Counted from the stretch's first letter, positions 36,947-45,528 are shown. The stretch: DNA of 64,000 bases from Serratia grimesii NBRC 13537 (GCF_001590905.1 NZ_BCTT01000001.1:1-64000); one strand, 5' to 3'. Translations and numbers: made by a program. Notes: generated by a model from the sequence alone, not told the origin.

Positions 36947-37467
36947 TACAGATATTCGTTTTCCAGGCTGAACAGCAGGCAGTGCTCGGTGGCTTTCGCC
37001 ATATATTTCTTCACTGAACTGACCGACACACCAAGCCGCAACGCGATGTCGGCATAACCCAACCCTTCAAGCTGCGACAGTAAAAACGCCTGTTTGATTT
37101 TTGGGCCCAGTCCGTCGAGCATGCTGTCGATCTGCTGTAGGCTTTCCAGCAAACATTGGCGCTGTTCAGGTGAGGGGGCAAGAGCTTCCGGGGCTAATGC
37201 CAGCATATCCAGATAGGCACGTTCCAGTGTTTTACGACGGAAAAAGTCGACCATTACCCGTTTGGCCAGGGTGACCAAAAAATCTTTGGGTTCACGGATG
37301 GCGGTGGCGGAATCACTTTTTAGGATCCGAAGGAAAGTGTCTTGCGCCAAATCGTCAGCATCAAATGCGCAACCTAGTCGACGGCGTAGCCAGCCCTGGA
37401 GCCAACCATGGTGGGTCGCATAAAGGCGTGTGAGCGCATCAGAGGGATAAGGGGCTGTGGCTGACAT
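36946..37467 (-). CDS. fecI: FecI, ECF sigma factor
   Basis: A 173-residue ECF sigma factor, as long as E. coli FecI. Region 2 is FDADDLAQDTFLRIL near 35 with FLVTLAKRVMVDFFRRKTLERAYLDMLAL. Region 4 is IKQAFLLSQLEGLGYADIALRLGVSVSSVKKYMAKATEHCL near 125-165. It directs transcription of fecA. The start at 37467 (MSATAPYPSD) aligns with E. coli. An in-frame start at 37488 adds seven residues. A Fur-box-like palindrome lies 37-56 bp upstream of the chosen start. Confidence 0.94.
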   Translation of the reverse strand: MSATAPYPSDALTRLYATHHGWLQGWLRRRLGCAFDADDLAQDTFLRILKSDSATAIREPKDFLVTLAKRVMVDFFRRKTLERAYLDMLALAPEALAPSPEQRQCLLESLQQIDSMLDGLGPKIKQAFLLSQLEGLGYADIALRLGVSVSSVKKYMAKATEHCLLFSLENEYL

Positions 37468-37503
37468 GGATTCCGCGCTGCCGGTCAATAAAGATGCGCG
37501 GAT

Positions 37504-37523
37504 GATAATTGAGAATGGTTATC
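37504..37523. promoter_or_regulatory. Fur box upstream of fecIR
   Basis: GATAATTGAGAATGGTTATC, with GATAA/TTATC ends and the TTGAGAATG core common in Fur-repressed promoters. Fits iron repression of fecIR as in E. coli. Confidence 0.7.
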
Positions 37524-37559
37524 GTTTCAAGTTTGATGCCGTCCCTGGCAGGGTGTTCC

Positions 37560-38639
37560 TCAACTTTCACTCAATCGTTGCCCTGTCGCGGCGTCAAACA
37601 GGTGGATTGCATTGCTGTTGGGTGCCAACCACAGCAACTGACCGCTGTCTGCATTCACCCGTCCGCTGAATTGGACATGCAGGCGATAACTGCCCCAGGT
37701 GAGATGTAGCAGGCTGACATCGCCCGTGATCTCCATCAGTCGCAGCGTGGCGGCCGGTTGCTCGCTGTCTTCCACTAAGTGGAAATCATGCGGACGCAAG
37801 CCGAGGATCACTGCGCTGCCAGGGATGGCTTGATGCCATTTTGCGGGCAGTGGAAACCACAATTCACCACAGGCCACACCGGGCCGATCGTCACGTGGTG
37901 TGACGATGCCTTCCAGCAGATTCATTGGCGGTGAGCCGATAAAACGCGCGACAAAGGTATCAGCAGGTGCATCGTAGATTTCCAGCGGTTTACCTTGCTG
38001 CACGATATTACCGTCTTTCATCACCACAATTTGGTCAGCCAGCGTCATCGCTTCGATCTGGTCGTGAGTGACATACACCGTGGTGGTTTTAAATTGCTGA
38101 TGCAGTGACTTGATCTCGGCGCGCAGCTCCATACGCAGTTGGGCATCGAGATTGGACAGCGGCTCATCAAACAAAAAAACCTTAGGATTGCGAACCATGG
38201 CACGTCCCATCGCCACGCGTTGGCGCTGACCGCCTGACAATTCTTTCGGATAGCGCTGTAAAAGATGGTCGATCGCCAAAATACGCGCAGCTTGTTGTAC
38301 CTTGGCCTGCTGCTCGCTTTTGGCCACTTTCATCACCTGCATGTGGAACGCCATGTTTTCCGCTACCGTCAGGTGCGGATAGAGCGCATAGCTCTGAAAC
38401 ACCATGGCGATATCGCGATCGGCCGGGTCCAGATCGTTAATTTTTTGCTTATCCAGCAGGATTGCGCCGTCGGTAAGCGTATCCAACCCGGCTAACAGAC
38501 GCAGTAGTGTGGATTTTCCACAGCCGGAGGGGCCAACCAATACGGTAAAACTGCCGTCGGGAATGGTCAGGTTCAACGGGTTTAGCACGCGTTGTTTACC
38601 GTAGTATTTGGCTACTTTTACCAATTCTACACTTGCCAT
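37560..38639 (-). CDS. Sugar ABC transporter ATP-binding protein (MalK/UgpC type)
   Basis: A 359-residue ATPase of the CUT1 group. Walker A GPSGCGKSTLLRLLAGLD near 36, Q-loop FQSYALYPHLTV near 81, signature LSGGQRQRVAMGRAMVR near 134, Walker B VFLFDEPLSNLDAQLR near 155 and switch histidine VYVTHDQIEAMT near 190. A C-terminal OB-fold (about 240-359) includes VILGLRPHDFHL. Last gene of the importer operon. Its ATG overlaps the kinase stop (TGATG). The longer open frame upstream lies inside the kinase gene and is not used. Confidence 0.92.
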   Translation of the reverse strand: MASVELVKVAKYYGKQRVLNPLNLTIPDGSFTVLVGPSGCGKSTLLRLLAGLDTLTDGAILLDKQKINDLDPADRDIAMVFQSYALYPHLTVAENMAFHMQVMKVAKSEQQAKVQQAARILAIDHLLQRYPKELSGGQRQRVAMGRAMVRNPKVFLFDEPLSNLDAQLRMELRAEIKSLHQQFKTTTVYVTHDQIEAMTLADQIVVMKDGNIVQQGKPLEIYDAPADTFVARFIGSPPMNLLEGIVTPRDDRPGVACGELWFPLPAKWHQAIPGSAVILGLRPHDFHLVEDSEQPAATLRLMEITGDVSLLHLTWGSYRLHVQFSGRVNADSGQLLWLAPNSNAIHLFDAATGQRLSES

Positions 38640-39592
38640 CAGACCATTTCTCCGGCGCAGGTTTTCAGGGTGTTCCAGTCCAGGTACTGGCGCGGTGAGC
38701 TGCTGATGGCATGACTTGCGGCATGGATACCCCAGCGTAATGCTACCGCAGAGGAATGGCCGCACAGGCAGGCGGTCAGGAATCCCGCGTTAAAACTGTC
38801 GCCGGCGCCGATGGTGTCGACCACCTTTATCGGATGTGCTGCCGCTTGCAACAAGCGTTCGCCACACCACATACGTGCGCCGTCTGGGCCGCATTTCACC
38901 ACACAGGCGGCATCGGTCGGTTGTTGCCGGTTTAGAGTGCGGGCGGCAGTGTACAGATCTTCATGACCGGCCATGCCGCAGGTCTCCACTTCATTGAGTA
39001 ACAGAATGTCGCAGAACGGCAGCCAGTCGGCGAGCTGCCCGCGCAGTGCATCACTCCAGCCTTGTGGCGGCCAGCCGGTATCAACCGCAATGCGGTAGCC
39101 GCGCTGACGCAGGGTTTGTAGCAGCGCCGGATATTCCGCCATCAAGGTGGTACACAGGAAGGTGCCGCACAGCAACACGGTGTCGCCAGTGCCGGCGAAC
39201 AGCGGGATCTGATGCAATACATCGTCCTGACTCAGGCGGGTTATATGGCCCTGATTGCTGAAAAAGGTGCGCTCGTTATCGGGGTGCGTGACACCGAAGG
39301 TCAGTGAGGTTTCGCAACTGTAGGTTGGCCAGTACAGCGAACTTTCCGGGAACAGCTGTGCCAGCCAAGGGCTGAAATAGTCGTTGCCCTGGTTGGCCAC
39401 CAACCGGTAAGGGGTTTCCAGCGCCGCCAGCGCCAGTGCGCAGTTACCGGCCGAACCGCCCGGGCGCAGTTCGCTGTGATCCAGCATCGCCTCGGTACCT
39501 TTTTGCGGCCACTGTTGCAATGTGCTCATGATTACATCGACGTTAATATTGCCAACCACATACAACGTGGGTCTGGTGTTGGTGTTCATCAT
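38639..39592 (-). CDS. PfkB-family carbohydrate kinase
   Basis: A 317-residue ribokinase-type sugar kinase. The N-terminal glycine pair is in ELRPGGSAGNCALALAAL near 42-60 (first PfkB signature). The second signature, with its catalytic aspartate, is DTIGAGDSFNAGFLTACL near 247-264. Substrate not recognisable. It sits inside the ABC importer operon between the permease and ATPase genes, so it should phosphorylate the imported sugar or a derivative. Two adjacent Met codons at the start leave a one-residue ambiguity. Confidence 0.87.
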   Translation of the reverse strand: MMNTNTRPTLYVVGNINVDVIMSTLQQWPQKGTEAMLDHSELRPGGSAGNCALALAALETPYRLVANQGNDYFSPWLAQLFPESSLYWPTYSCETSLTFGVTHPDNERTFFSNQGHITRLSQDDVLHQIPLFAGTGDTVLLCGTFLCTTLMAEYPALLQTLRQRGYRIAVDTGWPPQGWSDALRGQLADWLPFCDILLLNEVETCGMAGHEDLYTAARTLNRQQPTDAACVVKCGPDGARMWCGERLLQAAAHPIKVVDTIGAGDSFNAGFLTACLCGHSSAVALRWGIHAASHAISSSPRQYLDWNTLKTCAGEMV

Positions 39593-39611
39593 ATTAATTT
39601 CCCTGAATAAA

Positions 39612-40451
39612 TTAGCCCTTGCTGCCGCCGCTGGTTAAACCGCTAACCAGCGTTTTTTGCAGCCAGATGGCAATAAAAAGAGGCGGAATGGCGGCCAGAA
39701 TGCCGACGGCGGCGATCAAACCGTCATCGGTGGCACGTCCGGCGGTGAAACCGGCGATGGTCACCGGTAACGTCTGTGCCTGAATATTGCTGGTGAACAA
39801 CAGCGCGTAAAAAAACTCGTCCCAGGCCAACAACCAACCGAATAACGCTGAGGCGCCCAGTGCCGGTTTGGCCAATGGCAGGGTAATGCGCAACAGCACC
39901 TGCCACTGACGCAGTCCGTCCAGCCGCGCGGCTTGCTCGATGTCTATTGGCAGGGCATCGAACTGGTTTTTCAGCATCCAGGTGAGGAACGGCAGGATCA
40001 GCGAGCAGTAGACCAGTACCAGACCGATATGGGTGTTCAACAGCGCCAACTGCTGCAAAATAAAGTACAGCGGCAGCACAAAGGCCACGGGGGGCACCAT
40101 GTAAATGGCCAGGCTGGCAAACAGCCAGCCATCGCGTCCTGGATAGCGTGAAAAGCTGAACGCTGCGGGGATTGCCAGCAATAATGAAATGAGCGTAGCG
40201 CCGCAGGCCACCAGCAGGCTGTTGAATAGCGCATGCAGGAACAAGGTGCCCGGCTGGCCTGGCTGCATTGAAAGCAGGCTGTCGTAGCGTGAAAAGTCCC
40301 AATGACGCGGCAACCATTCCAGCGGTACACGAGTCAAATCAGCCGAGGAACTGACGCTCATCAGAAACAGCCACAGCATGGGGGCAAGGATTGAAACCGC
40401 CAGCAACAGCGCTGCACTGTAGCGCAGTACCAAACGAATTTTACGCTTCAT
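39612..40451 (-). CDS. Sugar ABC transporter permease (MalG type)
   Basis: A 279-residue inner-membrane subunit with six hydrophobic helices. The cytoplasmic EAA loop is IDIEQAARLDGLRQWQVLLRITLPLAKPALG near 188-218. The N-terminus MKRKIRLVLRYSAALLLAVSILAPMLWLFLMSVS is typical of MalG-type CUT1 permeases. It overlaps the upstream permease gene by 11 bp and pairs with it to form the membrane channel. Confidence 0.9.
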   Translation of the reverse strand: MKRKIRLVLRYSAALLLAVSILAPMLWLFLMSVSSSADLTRVPLEWLPRHWDFSRYDSLLSMQPGQPGTLFLHALFNSLLVACGATLISLLLAIPAAFSFSRYPGRDGWLFASLAIYMVPPVAFVLPLYFILQQLALLNTHIGLVLVYCSLILPFLTWMLKNQFDALPIDIEQAARLDGLRQWQVLLRITLPLAKPALGASALFGWLLAWDEFFYALLFTSNIQAQTLPVTIAGFTAGRATDDGLIAAVGILAAIPPLFIAIWLQKTLVSGLTSGGSKG

Positions 40452-41355
40452 CGGCGAGGCTCCTTCTGCGCTGACGGAACAGCATCAGCATGTACAACGC
40501 GATCAGCAGGCCGCATAGCAATGTCATCAACACCGCATGGGCTGCGCCGCTGCCGGCCCGCAGATAGCTGAACGACTCCTGGTAAACGAAGAAGCTGAGG
40601 GTCTTGGTACTGTCCATCGGCCCGCCACGCGTCATCACGTAAACGATGTCGAACACTTTGAAGGCATCAATCGTCCGTAGCACCAACGCCACCGCCAGCG
40701 GTGCCAGAATGGCGGGCAGGGTGATGGCTTGGAACCGTCGCCAGGCAGTGGCACCGTCCAGTCGCGCAGCTTCGTACAGATCGTCAGGGATGGATTGCAA
40801 CGCTGCCAGCGTTAGCAGGGTAATCAGCGGGTAGTTCTTCCAAATATCCGCCAGCATCACTGCGTTCAGCGCCGAAGCAGGATCGCCCAGCCAACTGCGA
40901 TAATGGTCAATCACCCCTAGTTGGGTTAACAGCGCGTTGATACTGCCGTAATCCGGGTTGAAGTTCAGCCGCCACATCGTGGCGTTGACGATGGTGGGTA
41001 GCGCCCAGGGCAAGATAACCAACACCCGCAGAACGTTACGACCATAGAATTTCTGGTTAAGCAGCAGCGCAACCAATACGCCAATCACGCCTTCAAATAC
41101 CACTGACACCACGGTGAAATACAATGTGCGCCACAGTGCAGCCTGGAAATCCGGGTCGGTCAGTGCGTAGAAAAAGTTATCCGTACCGACCCAGGCGGGC
41201 GTTACGCCGTCGCCCACCAGCGCCACGTCGGTAAAGCTCAGCCATAGGGTGCGAGCCAACGGCCAGGCGGTTAACAGCAGCATCATCAGCAGCATGGGTG
41301 CCAGCAGCACCCATGCCTGACGCCGCTCACGTTGAGGTAAAGTGAGCATCGTCAT
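40441..41355 (-). CDS. Sugar ABC transporter permease (MalF type)
   Basis: A 304-residue permease with six predicted helices (first LLAPMLLMMLLLTAWPLARTLWLSF). EAA loop IPDDLYEAARLDGATAWRRFQAITLPAILAPLAVAL near 192-227. Partner of the MalG-type subunit. The start is 3 nt past the binding-protein stop, so the genes are tightly coupled. A second ATG two codons in is possible. Confidence 0.9.
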   Translation of the reverse strand: MTMLTLPQRERRQAWVLLAPMLLMMLLLTAWPLARTLWLSFTDVALVGDGVTPAWVGTDNFFYALTDPDFQAALWRTLYFTVVSVVFEGVIGVLVALLLNQKFYGRNVLRVLVILPWALPTIVNATMWRLNFNPDYGSINALLTQLGVIDHYRSWLGDPASALNAVMLADIWKNYPLITLLTLAALQSIPDDLYEAARLDGATAWRRFQAITLPAILAPLAVALVLRTIDAFKVFDIVYVMTRGGPMDSTKTLSFFVYQESFSYLRAGSGAAHAVLMTLLCGLLIALYMLMLFRQRRRSLADEA

Positions 41356-41358
41356 CGC

Positions 41359-42609
41359 TTAACGCAGCCGTGCAGCGCTTTGGGTCGCGGCATCCAACCC
41401 AGCCTGTGGCGTGACCTTGCCCTGCAAAATTTGCTGCAAATCCTGTTGCAAACCGTTGGACAAGCGGGAGTAGTCAGCGGTTTCAGGGCGCGACAACATC
41501 ACGTTCAACGATTGTTTGGCGGCGGCGATCAACGGCTCCTGATCCTTCTGCACTGCCGGATCATCGTAGGACGATTTCCAAATCGGCAGGCTCAGCTTGG
41601 CGTATTTGTCTTGCACCGGTTGTGAGGTCATATAGCTGATGTACTGCCAGGCCTGATCGGGGTGGGCGCTCGCCTTGGCGATACCAAGCCCCATCGAACC
41701 ATTAACCGCAGAGACCTGACCTACCACCGATCCCGGAGCCGGGACAATCCCGACGTCACCGGCCACTTTGCTTTGCTTCGGATCGTTAGCCATGTTGTAC
41801 ATGTAGGTCCAGTTAAGGGCGAAGGCTGCATCACCGTTGGAAAACGCCTTGCGCACGTCTTCTTCCAGATACTCGCGGGAGTTTGGGTTGGTCAACCCTT
41901 TATCCAGAGACGCTTTCATATAGTCGACAGCTTGCAGTGAACCCGGCGTAGAGAAGGTTATTTTCCCTTGCTGGATAAACTGTCCCTTAAAGGCAGACAC
42001 CAAGGTGGTGTAGTCGCAAACCAATGCCTCTGCCTGCGACCAGCTCCACACCAGCGGGTATTTGACCACGTTTTTCTGTTTCAGGATTTCTGCCTGTTGT
42101 GCCAGCTCCTGCCAGGTTTTCGGTGGGGCAGTGATCCCGGCCTTGGCTAGCATGGCTTTGTTGTAATACAGGTATTTAGTGTCGAGTATCCACGGCATGC
42201 CCCAGCGTTTGTCCTTATAGGTAACGGTGGTCATGGCTCCGGCAAAGATCTTGGCGCTGTCGTCGGCACTGATGCGCGAGGTAACGTCCTGCAACAGGCC
42301 GAATTTGGTGAATTCCGCCGGCCAGATAGCATCGAACAACACCACATCGTAGCCGTTGCTGCCGGCACCGCGCGCCGCGACGATTTTGTCGTGTAGCGCT
42401 TCGTAAGGGACGAATTCCAGGTTAACGGTAATATCCGGATGTTGTTTGCTAAAGTCTGCGGTCATGGCACGGATATCATTTTCGCTGTACGCCGCTTGAG
42501 TCATAAACAACGCGTTGATTTGCGTCGGGGCGGCATAGGCAGATGACAGGCTAAGCGCCAGGGCAGAAAGGGTACAGACTGCCGTAGCGGCAAGGGTATG
42601 GCTTTTCAT
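41359..42609 (-). CDS. Sugar ABC transporter periplasmic binding protein
   Basis: A 416-residue family-1 solute-binding protein with signal peptide MKSHTLAATAVCTLSALALSLSSAYA and mature start APTQINALFMTQ. Conserved features of sugar binders: NDIRAMTADFSKQHPDITVNLEFVPYEALHDKIVAA and GYDVVLFDAIWPAEF. It captures the sugar for the permease pair downstream. Specificity unknown. First gene of the operon, divergent from a ROK repressor with a palindrome in the 101-bp gap. Confidence 0.92.
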   Translation of the reverse strand: MKSHTLAATAVCTLSALALSLSSAYAAPTQINALFMTQAAYSENDIRAMTADFSKQHPDITVNLEFVPYEALHDKIVAARGAGSNGYDVVLFDAIWPAEFTKFGLLQDVTSRISADDSAKIFAGAMTTVTYKDKRWGMPWILDTKYLYYNKAMLAKAGITAPPKTWQELAQQAEILKQKNVVKYPLVWSWSQAEALVCDYTTLVSAFKGQFIQQGKITFSTPGSLQAVDYMKASLDKGLTNPNSREYLEEDVRKAFSNGDAAFALNWTYMYNMANDPKQSKVAGDVGIVPAPGSVVGQVSAVNGSMGLGIAKASAHPDQAWQYISYMTSQPVQDKYAKLSLPIWKSSYDDPAVQKDQEPLIAAAKQSLNVMLSRPETADYSRLSNGLQQDLQQILQGKVTPQAGLDAATQSAARLR

Positions 42610-42641
42610 TGTGCGTTCTCCGGTGTTGAAAAAGATTCTTA

Positions 42642-42654
42642 AATCAATTTGATT
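42642..42654. promoter_or_regulatory. Candidate ROK-repressor operator
   Basis: AATCA-ATT-TGATT palindrome, 33 bp upstream of the binding-protein start and 57 bp upstream of the ROK gene, so placed to control both. Confidence 0.45.
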
Positions 42655-42710
42655 GCTTTATTGGAGGGCACCATACTGCAAAGACGATTTCCCTTTCTGC
42701 ATAGGCAGTT

Positions 42711-43883
42711 ATGACGACTTCCGGCACTAACCTTGAACATGCTCGTGCACACAACCGGCGCGTAGTGATAGAGGCTATCCGTCTGCACGGTGAACTGACC
42801 CGTGCTGAAATTGCCCGACTGACCTCACTGACGCCGCAAACCGTTTCAAACATTGCAACAGAACTGGAACAGGCCGGAATTCTCTCCTCGCACCTGCCGC
42901 GTCGTGCCGGCGGGCGAGGTCAACCGGCCACGCCGTTGACCCTGAACCCAGACAGTGCGTATTCCATCGGCATCCATCTGGATCACCAGTCATTGCTGAT
43001 CATCGTGGTTGACTTATCAGGCAGCGTTCGTTTCCACCGGCTGATTATGGTGCAAAAGCCGCAACCTGCTGCGACCTTGAAACTGATTTGTGATGTACTG
43101 CAAGAAATGCGCCAGCAGCCGGATCTGAGCTGGGGAAAAATGTTGGGGGTCGGTGTCGTGATGCCGGGGCCGTTTGGCGTAGAAGGGATCTCATCTGTCG
43201 GGCCGACTACGCTTAACGGCTGGGAAAATATCGATGTAGTGGCTGAACTTAACGCGCAGAGCGGCCTGCCGGTGACACTGGAAAACGATGCTACCGTGGC
43301 GGCCATTGGTGAGCGTTTGCACGGTGTAGCCAGGCAGCTTAACTCGTTTATTTATTTGTATCTTGGCACCGGTCTTGGTGCAGGGATTTTCACCGATGGC
43401 CGAATTTATACCGGCCATGCGCACAATGCTGGTGAAGTCGGCCACATGATTGTGCAACCGGGGGGGCGGGCGTGTTATTGCGGTAATCAGGGGTGCCTGG
43501 AACGCTATGTTTCATTACAGGCGGCCTATGAAAGTTGCGGGCTGGATCCGATGCGCGCTATGCCGCAAGACCTGCTGACGTTACCACAGTCGCAGATCGA
43601 CGCCTGGCTGGATACGGCGGTGCCGGCGTTACGTCAGGCGATTAACATTATCGAATGCATGTTTGACGCTGAAGCCGTGATTATTGGCGGCCTGATGCCG
43701 GAAAGTCTTGTCGAACAACTGATCAAACGGCTCGCGCCATTGCATCGCTCTGTGCGCAGTAAATACCTTGACGGTCTGCGTGTACGACTGGGGACCACCG
43801 GTGCGGATACTGCCGCATTAGGTGCGGCGGCATTACCCTTGTTTGATGAGTTTAACCCACGTTATGAAGTGCTATTGAAGTAA
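42711..43883 (+). CDS. ROK-family transcriptional repressor
   Basis: A 390-residue NagC/XylR-type regulator. Winged HTH at about 10-70 (RRVVIEAIRLHGELTRAEIARLTSLTPQTVSNIATELEQAGIL). The ROK sugar-binding domain has GVGVVMPGPFG, YLGTGLGAGIF and the zinc motif GHMIVQPGGRACYCGNQGCLE near 245-265. It probably represses the divergent ABC importer/kinase operon until the sugar or its phosphate appears. A paralog of mlc in fold, but with a different N-terminal half. Confidence 0.9.
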   Translation: MTTSGTNLEHARAHNRRVVIEAIRLHGELTRAEIARLTSLTPQTVSNIATELEQAGILSSHLPRRAGGRGQPATPLTLNPDSAYSIGIHLDHQSLLIIVVDLSGSVRFHRLIMVQKPQPAATLKLICDVLQEMRQQPDLSWGKMLGVGVVMPGPFGVEGISSVGPTTLNGWENIDVVAELNAQSGLPVTLENDATVAAIGERLHGVARQLNSFIYLYLGTGLGAGIFTDGRIYTGHAHNAGEVGHMIVQPGGRACYCGNQGCLERYVSLQAAYESCGLDPMRAMPQDLLTLPQSQIDAWLDTAVPALRQAINIIECMFDAEAVIIGGLMPESLVEQLIKRLAPLHRSVRSKYLDGLRVRLGTTGADTAALGAAALPLFDEFNPRYEVLLK

Positions 43884-43946
43884 TAAAACCCATTCCTCCA
43901 TTTGTATTCTTGCCCAATATTGGTGCGCGCACACAATTAACGCAAT

Positions 43947-43987
43947 ATAAGCAAACGGTTGCTATTTAAATGCAACCGTTTGCTTAT
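43947..43987. promoter_or_regulatory. Two PurR-like boxes forming a 16-bp-arm inverted repeat
   Basis: ATAAGCAAACGGTTGC and GCAACCGTTTGCTTAT flank TATTTAAAT. Each arm holds a PurR-like box (consensus ANGMAAACGTTTNCNT): AAGCAAACGGTTGCTA at 43949-43964 (11 of 13 specified bases) and, on the other strand at 43970-43985, AAGCAAACGGTTGCAT (12 of 13). The centres are 21 bp apart, two helical turns. They lie upstream of the purine catabolic operon. The hairpin could also terminate the ROK transcript, but no T-run follows. The rest of the 313-bp gap (43884-44196) is A+T-rich and holds the sigma-54 promoter. Confidence 0.6.
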
Positions 43988-44074
43988 TCCTGCCTTATTT
44001 CCATTGATTCAGAATGTTGTGTAATTTGTTTTTATTGCTTTGTTTTTAAAGATAAATATTCAATAAAAAACCAA

Positions 44075-44091
44075 CTGGCACGCTGATTGCT
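44075..44091 (+). promoter_or_regulatory. Sigma-54 promoter of the guaD-xdhABC operon
   Basis: CTGGCACGCTGATTGCT matches the -24/-12 consensus YTGGCACGRNNNTTGCW at all but one position. The invariant GG (44077-44078) and GC (44089-44090) are separated by exactly 10 nt. It lies 106 nt upstream of the guaD start codon. An enhancer-binding activator such as NtrC would be needed. An A+T-rich stretch upstream could bind IHF. Confidence 0.82.
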
Positions 44092-44196
44092 ATTCTTAAA
44101 TCAACACCTGCGATCGATAAAAAGACCGCGATCATTCCCTGGCCTGAATTGACTCAGCCGGGAGCTGTGCGCTGGTCGGTAAAGAAGGAAAGCAAA

Positions 44197-45528
44197 ATGA
44201 GCATCCCATTCACCACGGCAATCCGTGGAAATTTTTTCGATATCACTGCCTGTGTGGATAATCCGCAACAGTTGAGTCAGCAATTACGCCATCTTCCTGA
44301 CGGATTAATTCTGCTGAATGAAGGCACCATTGCCTGGTTTGGTAGTTGGCAGCAAGGGGAGTCGCTATTGCCGCCGGGATGTGAGGTCACACACTATCAG
44401 GACAAACTGATCGTGCCGGGTTTTATCGACACCCATATTCATTACCCACAAACCGAAATGATTGGCGCCTACGGCGATCAACTACTGGCGTGGCTGAAGC
44501 GTTATACCTTCCCGACAGAAAGCCAGTTCTGCTGCGAACATCATTCCGACAAGATGTCTGCGTTTTTTCTACAACAACTGTTAAGCAATGGCACAACTAC
44601 GGCGCTGGTGTTTGGCACAGTGCATCCGCAGTCAGTTGAAGCCTTGTTCAGTCAGGCCGCGGCACTGAATATGCGCTTGATCGCCGGCAAGGTGATGATG
44701 GACCGCCACGCGCCGGACGAACTGTTGGAAACCCCGGAACAGAGTTATCAACAAACACGTGCGTTGATTGAACGTTGGCACGGTAAGCAACGGCTGAGCT
44801 ATGCCATTACACCGCGTTTCGCTCCTACCAGTACACCGGCCTTGTTAACTCAGGTGCAACGGCTGCGTGAAGCCTTTCCAGATGTGTATTTGCACACCCA
44901 TCTGAGTGAGAACCTCGATGAAGTGGCATGGGTGAAAGAACTGTTTCCGGACAGCCGCAGTTATCTGGATGTTTATCATCAGTATGGAATGACGGGAGAG
45001 CGGAGCGTGTTCGCCCATTGTCTGCATTTGGAAGAACAAGAATGGGACTGCTTATGCCAGACCCGGTCGGCGATCGCCTTTTGTCCGACCTCCAATCTGT
45101 TCCTTGGCAGTGGCCTGTTCAATATACAAAAGGCCTGGCAAAAACAGGTGAAACTGGGTATCGGCACCGATGTTGGTGCGGGTACCACGTTCAATATGCT
45201 GCAAACGCTGGGTGAGGCCTATAAGGTTGGTCAGTTGCAGCGTTATCAACTTTCTGCCTGCGAGGCGTTTTACCATGCCACGCTGGGCGGAGCCCGCGCA
45301 CTGTCGCTAGAGGATAAAATCGGCAACTTTGACGTCGGCAAAGAGGCGGACTTTGTGGTGCTGGATCCTGCGGTGTCACCGTTGCAGAAGCTGCGCCATG
45401 AAAACAGTCGCGAACTGGCGGAACAGCTGTTTGTGCTGATGACGTTGGGAGATGATCGCAACGTTTACCGTACCTACGTCGACGGTAAAGTGGTCTATCG
45501 ACCAGCTACGCATCAGGAGGCGGCATGA
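44197..45528 (+). CDS. guaD: Guanine deaminase
   Basis: Converts guanine to xanthine and ammonia. A 443-residue amidohydrolase: metal motif VPGFIDTHIHYPQTEM with the zinc histidines at about 80 and 82, then YAITPRFAPTSTPAL, LHTHLSENLDEV near 233, VFAHCLHL and IGTDVGAGTTFNMLQTL near 326 (catalytic aspartate). The start at 44197 has AAGGAA upstream. First gene of the purine catabolic operon, with its stop overlapping the xdhA start (ATGA). It feeds xanthine to XdhAB. The leader carries a sigma-54 promoter, which fits use of guanine as a nitrogen source. Confidence 0.95.
   Translation: MSIPFTTAIRGNFFDITACVDNPQQLSQQLRHLPDGLILLNEGTIAWFGSWQQGESLLPPGCEVTHYQDKLIVPGFIDTHIHYPQTEMIGAYGDQLLAWLKRYTFPTESQFCCEHHSDKMSAFFLQQLLSNGTTTALVFGTVHPQSVEALFSQAAALNMRLIAGKVMMDRHAPDELLETPEQSYQQTRALIERWHGKQRLSYAITPRFAPTSTPALLTQVQRLREAFPDVYLHTHLSENLDEVAWVKELFPDSRSYLDVYHQYGMTGERSVFAHCLHLEEQEWDCLCQTRSAIAFCPTSNLFLGSGLFNIQKAWQKQVKLGIGTDVGAGTTFNMLQTLGEAYKVGQLQRYQLSACEAFYHATLGGARALSLEDKIGNFDVGKEADFVVLDPAVSPLQKLRHENSRELAEQLFVLMTLGDDRNVYRTYVDGKVVYRPATHQEAA

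Noticed and set aside
43920-43934. GTGCGCGCAC palindrome as an NtrC site for the sigma-54 promoter
   Set aside because: NtrC half-sites are in the opposite order (GCAC then GTGC with a spacer), and the spacing is wrong.
44010-44030. AGAATGTTGTGTAATTTG resembling a second Ter site
   Set aside because: An extra base breaks the invariant ATGTTGTAAC core, and the tail does not match TAAA.
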